Positions 5,627 to 7,462 of a stretch of DNA of 7,462 nt are shown here, one piece after another. The stretch's first letter is position 1. Every line of letters begins with the position of its first letter. The DNA is from Candidatus Uhrbacteria bacterium. Its GTDB lineage: Bacteria > Patescibacteriota > Patescibacteriia > 2-12-FULL-60-25. The stretch covers positions 1-7,462 of the forward strand of contig JAHFIK010000032.1 of the NCBI GenBank assembly GCA_023246415.1, in the 5' to 3' direction. The notes beneath the pieces are model-generated. The model searched no databases. It was not told the origin of the DNA and was given only the letters and a program-made list of their open reading frames with translations. The position numbers and the translations under genes were made by a program.

Positions 5627-5693
5627 GGAATTTGGAATTTAGAATTTGGAATTTGAGTTTGGATCCATCGCCAAATTCTAAATTCCAAATTCC
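5627..5693. repeat. Perfect 23-bp AT-rich inverted repeat of GAATTTG words
   Basis: The arms 5627-5649 and 5671-5693 are exact reverse complements, with a 21-base loop. Each arm iterates 7-base words (GAATTTG, GAATTTA, GAATTTG). The element lies 24 bases before ATG 5603 of the surface-protein gene. It would be translated if that gene began at 5738, which is one reason to prefer a later start. Confidence 0.9.
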
Positions 5694-5888
5694 GTATTCC
5701 GCTCTATAGTCAGTCTCATGACTCAGAACACCGTGCAAGAGGGGAAGGTGTGGATGAAGAAAACGGACGATTAAGCGATTTTTTTACATTTTGGTGTTGC
5801 GGTGAAATAGGGGGTTGGCAAACGAAGTGGGTGGGAAAGATTCTTCTCCATTGAGGAGAGTGGATAACTCGCATGGTTCGGCGACATC

Positions 5889-5917
5889 TTTACGGGGGCG
5901 TTAATCTATGGTGTAAT
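5889..5917 (+). promoter_or_regulatory. Promoter of the 172-aa protein gene
   Basis: TTTACG (5889-5894), a 17-base spacer and TGTAAT (5912-5917) form a sigma70-type promoter. TG at 5909-5910 gives an extended -10. Transcription would start near 5924, giving a leader of about 40 bases. Confidence 0.5.
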
Positions 5918-5962
5918 CCGCCCCGCGCGAATGATTTTTGAGACGCAAAGGAGATCGCGTTC

Positions 5963-6481
5963 ATGCCAGCCTTGAACCTTCCAACTCAAATTCTCAGTCG
6001 GCTCGAGATTCCCCCCGAACCGAGTTCATCCTCAAAAGAACCGACGCCTTCGGCAGAGCAGATCAACGCTTCATTAGAAGCGATGACATCGTTTCTGTTC
6101 GTGCTTCGATCCGTCTTTCCTTCTCGGGAGGCTGCATCGACCTTCACGATTACGAAACAGGCTTTAGAGATTGAGGTCTATATCGGAGATGGGCATTACT
6201 TCATGCATGCGTATCTCTTTCGGCCTGACGGTGCCTATGAGGTCTTGGAGGGAGGAACGGCGTTTGTCGGACCGTGGCGTCAAGGCGTCGCGAATCTCAT
6301 TCAGGACTTCCTTGACGAGACGCGGCAGATCGCTGACGTCTATACGCAACGCGTTGCGAGTTTCGAACGTCTTCAGTCCATTGTCCTCGGAGGGGCGCTT
6401 CCATCAGAGGACGAGCCGCGACGCGTGAGTCCGCACGTTCGTGGACATGCGGACACGATGCCGATTGCGGCAGAATCTTGA
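5963..6481 (+). CDS. Protein of unknown family (172 aa)
   Basis: I do not recognise this protein. The start ATG 5963 follows AAAGGAG (5947-5953) at a distance of 9 bases, and a promoter and terminator frame the gene. Residues 1-30 are a Pro/Ser-rich, probably disordered N-terminus. About 34-52 is a helix ('QINASLEAMTSFLFVLRSVF'). About 60-105 looks like a small beta sheet ('TFTITKQALEIEVYIGDGHYFMHAYLFRPDGAYEVLEGGTAF'). About 107-142 is a helix ('GVANLIQDFLDETRQIADVYTQRVASFERLQSIVL'), and the tail is charged. There is no signal peptide, membrane helix or cysteine, so it is probably cytosolic. No enzymatic motif is visible. It is transcribed toward lexA but separated from it by a terminator and the lexA promoter. 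Confidence 0.8.
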   Translation: MPALNLPTQILSRLEIPPEPSSSSKEPTPSAEQINASLEAMTSFLFVLRSVFPSREAASTFTITKQALEIEVYIGDGHYFMHAYLFRPDGAYEVLEGGTAFVGPWRQGVANLIQDFLDETRQIADVYTQRVASFERLQSIVLGGALPSEDEPRRVSPHVRGHADTMPIAAES

Positions 6482-6514
6482 ACGAGTCACTCCTGAGAAT
6501 TTTCTCATGGCAAT

Positions 6515-6550
6515 ACGACGCTTCCGAAACACTGGAGGCGTCGTTCTTTT
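6515..6550 (+). terminator. Terminator of the 172-aa protein gene
   Basis: ACGACGCTTCC (6515-6525) pairs with GGAGGCGTCGT (6534-6544), with one G-U, across an 8-base loop. TCTTTTAT follows. It starts 33 bases after the stop and is a good rho-independent terminator. Confidence 0.85.
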
Positions 6551-6596
6551 ATCTAACGTAGGGGCGGGGCCAGGCCCCGCCCCTACGTTAGATAAA
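6548..6596. repeat. Perfect 24-bp GC-rich palindrome
   Basis: The arms 6548-6571 and 6573-6596 are exact reverse complements separated by one A. The core is GTAGGGGCGGGGCC and the ends are AT-rich (TTTATCTAAC). It begins inside the T-tract of the preceding terminator. The GTAGGGGCGGG/CCCGCCCCTAC core resembles REP-like intergenic palindromes known from several unrelated bacteria (recalled, not searched). Confidence 0.95.
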
Positions 6597-6641
6597 GATG
6601 TGTTTGGGGATAACTCGAAATCTTTTCGCTTTTAAAGCCTC

Positions 6642-6670
6642 TTGACGTGTTTCTGCGAGTGTTCTATTTT
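6642..6670 (+). promoter_or_regulatory. lexA promoter
   Basis: TTGACG (6642-6647), a 17-base spacer and TATTTT (6665-6670) form a strong sigma70 promoter. Transcription would start near 6677, leaving a leader of about 48 bases without an obvious Shine-Dalgarno. Confidence 0.7.
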
Positions 6671-6675
6671 TGTTC
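6661..6675 (+). promoter_or_regulatory. Putative LexA operator GTTC-N7-GTTC
   Basis: GTTC (6661-6664), seven bases (TATTTTT) and GTTC (6672-6675) form a direct repeat of the format known for LexA boxes in Alphaproteobacteria. It spans the -10 of the lexA promoter, where a bound repressor would block RNA polymerase. Neither the palindromic CTGT-N8-ACAG form nor the GAAC-N4-GTTC form is present here. Confidence 0.5.
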
Positions 6676-6724
6676 CATAGACTTCTCGACCTCGAAAAGG
6701 GTCCGAGCGTCGCGTCCCCTCCAT

Positions 6725-7351
6725 ATGACTTCTCTATCACTCACACCAAAACAAAAGGATGTCCTCGACTTCATTGTCCAGTTCATCAATGAACGCGGAT
6801 ATCCGCCGTCGTTCCGTGAAATCGCGGATGCGCTCAAACTCGCATCGCCTTCAACGGTCCACGTCCATATCCAGGCACTACGCGAACGAGGATTTCTCCG
6901 CAACAAGGGCGGAGCCTCACGTGAACTTGAGCCAACAGACAAGGCCGTGCGATGGGGAAGGAGCGTGCTGCTCACGCTCGCAGGAACGATTACCGCCGGG
7001 ATGCCGATCGAAGCGTTACAGGAGCATGAGACGATTGCAATTCCGGTTGATCTTGCGCCAGACTCTGCAAATTCGTATGTGTTGCGCGTGAAGGGAGAAT
7101 CCATGATCGATGATGGAATTTTGGACGGGGATTATGTGGTCGTTGAACGCAATCCATCCCCGAAGAATGGAGATGTGGTGGTCGCACTGCTCGATAACGC
7201 GTATGCGACGCTCAAACGGTTCTATCGAGAAAAAGATCGGATCCGCCTCCAGCCCGCAAACTCCACGATGAAACCAATCTATACGTATGATCCGTTGATT
7301 CAGGGTGTGGTACGAGCGGTGATCCGATCGTTTCGGCCAAGGCCTCTTTAG
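6725..7351 (+). CDS. lexA: LexA repressor, SOS regulator (S24 autoprotease)
   Basis: Transcriptional repressor of the SOS DNA-damage response; it cleaves itself when stimulated by RecA filaments. The 208-aa product has both expected parts at the usual length. The N-terminal winged-helix domain spans about 1-70, with 'LTPKQKDVLDFIVQF' and the recognition segment 'YPPSFREIADALKLASPSTVHVHIQALRERGFL'. The C-terminal S24 peptidase domain has the cleavage site Ala91-Gly92 in 'ITAGMPIEA', nucleophile Ser126 in 'VKGESM' and general base Lys164 in 'ATLKRF', so all key residues are intact. ATG 6725 is chosen because the promoter at 6642-6670 rules out an in-frame upstream start near 6647. No Shine-Dalgarno is seen. 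A GTTC-N7-GTTC repeat over the -10 suggests autoregulation. RecA and other SOS genes are not in the window. Confidence 0.96.
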   Translation: MTSLSLTPKQKDVLDFIVQFINERGYPPSFREIADALKLASPSTVHVHIQALRERGFLRNKGGASRELEPTDKAVRWGRSVLLTLAGTITAGMPIEALQEHETIAIPVDLAPDSANSYVLRVKGESMIDDGILDGDYVVVERNPSPKNGDVVVALLDNAYATLKRFYREKDRIRLQPANSTMKPIYTYDPLIQGVVRAVIRSFRPRPL

Positions 7352-7354
7352 AGG

Positions 7355-7462
7355 TAAGAGTTGAGAGTTAAGAGTTACGACCCATGAGTCTCATGGTTTC
7401 CTTAAATCGAAAAGAGTCTGTGTGCTTCAAGCGTCTTAACTCTTAACTCTTAACTCTTAACT
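7355..7462. repeat. Inverted repeat of GAGTTAA/TTAACTC words after lexA
   Basis: The left arm 7355-7377 carries three 7-base words (GAGTTGA, GAGTTAA, GAGTTAC, from 7358). The right side has TTAACTC at 7436-7442, 7443-7449 and 7450-7456, then a fourth cut by the window end. The segment 7437-7459 complements 7355-7377 at 22 of 23 positions. Between the arms CCATGA (7382-7387) and TCATGG (7391-7396) form a 6-bp hairpin followed by TTTCCTT. That hairpin is the only terminator-like structure seen after lexA, and it is weak. Confidence 0.8.

Larger units (their letters stand above)
5604..5962. other. Spacer between divergent genes
   Basis: This 359-base stretch holds no supported gene. From left to right it carries the AT-rich inverted repeat 5627-5693 and a possible minus-strand -10 (TATAGA, complement of 5703-5708, without a convincing -35). 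It also has a run of seven T at 5780-5786 and a small hairpin TCTCC-ATTGA-GGAGA near 5848-5862. The plus-strand promoter at 5889-5917 and ribosome binding site at 5947-5953 come last. If the TATAGA box is used, the inverted repeat would form the 5' end of the surface-protein mRNA. Confidence 0.5.

Noticed and set aside
5604..5738. N-terminal extension of the surface protein to ATG 5738
   Set aside because: The added 45 residues translate the AT-rich inverted repeat, and they would bury a clear signal peptide. A start at 5603 or 5552 is more sensible.
5745..5880. DnaA-box-like words (TGTGGATGA near 5750, GTGGATAA near 5869), possible replication origin
   Set aside because: Only two imperfect matches are present, without a box cluster, a clear unwinding region or a neighbouring dnaA or dnaN.

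Overview
This window looks like a chromosomal segment of a Patescibacteria/CPR-type bacterium. That is an inference. It rests on very short genes of unknown family, a Thr/Lys-rich wall-linked protein with two lamin-tail-like domains, a minimal membrane-tethered lysozyme-like protein with the C-E-S ... P-W-Y-E-S-R-D-C-W pattern, and spacers full of short iterated-word hairpins. Base composition is moderate to slightly GC-rich. No transposase, integrase, phage structural gene or CRISPR array is visible.

Layout, left to right. (1) 1-530: a 126-aa protein of unknown family (+), with a promoter, a palindrome at the predicted transcription start and a terminator hairpin. (2) 541-1265: an NlpC/P60-type cysteine peptidase without a signal peptide (+). 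(3) 1266-1440: a spacer with a REP-like word, ending in a -10 box that sits directly against the next start codon. (4) 1441-2187: a membrane-anchored lysozyme/transglycosylase-like protein (+) whose coding sequence contains four copies of a 7-base repeat. (5) 2188-2341: a spacer with iterated words and a strong hairpin. (6) 2342-2776: a 144-aa unknown protein (-). (7) 2858-3096: a complete tRNA-Gly(GCC) unit (-) with promoter, leader, encoded CCA and terminator. (8) 3115-3190: a perfect 28-bp inverted repeat. (9) 3210-5603: a ~797-aa secreted protein (-) with signal peptide, two lamin-tail-like domains, two OB-like domains and a C-terminal hydrophobic/basic anchor. (10) 5604-5962: a spacer with a perfect 23-bp AT-rich inverted repeat and the promoter of the next gene. 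(11) 5963-6481: a 172-aa unknown protein (+). (12) 6482-6724: a terminator, a perfect 24-bp GC-rich palindrome and the lexA promoter with a GTTC-N7-GTTC operator candidate. (13) 6725-7351: lexA (+). (14) 7352-7462: another iterated-word inverted repeat running off the window.

Most genes look monocistronic, each with its own promoter and usually its own hairpin terminator, so there is no clear operon. Two genes act on peptidoglycan or its peptides (NlpC/P60 and lysozyme-like), one encodes a cell-surface protein, and LexA controls the DNA-damage response.

The most unusual signal is outside the genes. At least six places carry 7- or 8-base words repeated three or four times, usually with an inverted copy nearby. 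Each place uses a different word but the architecture is the same.
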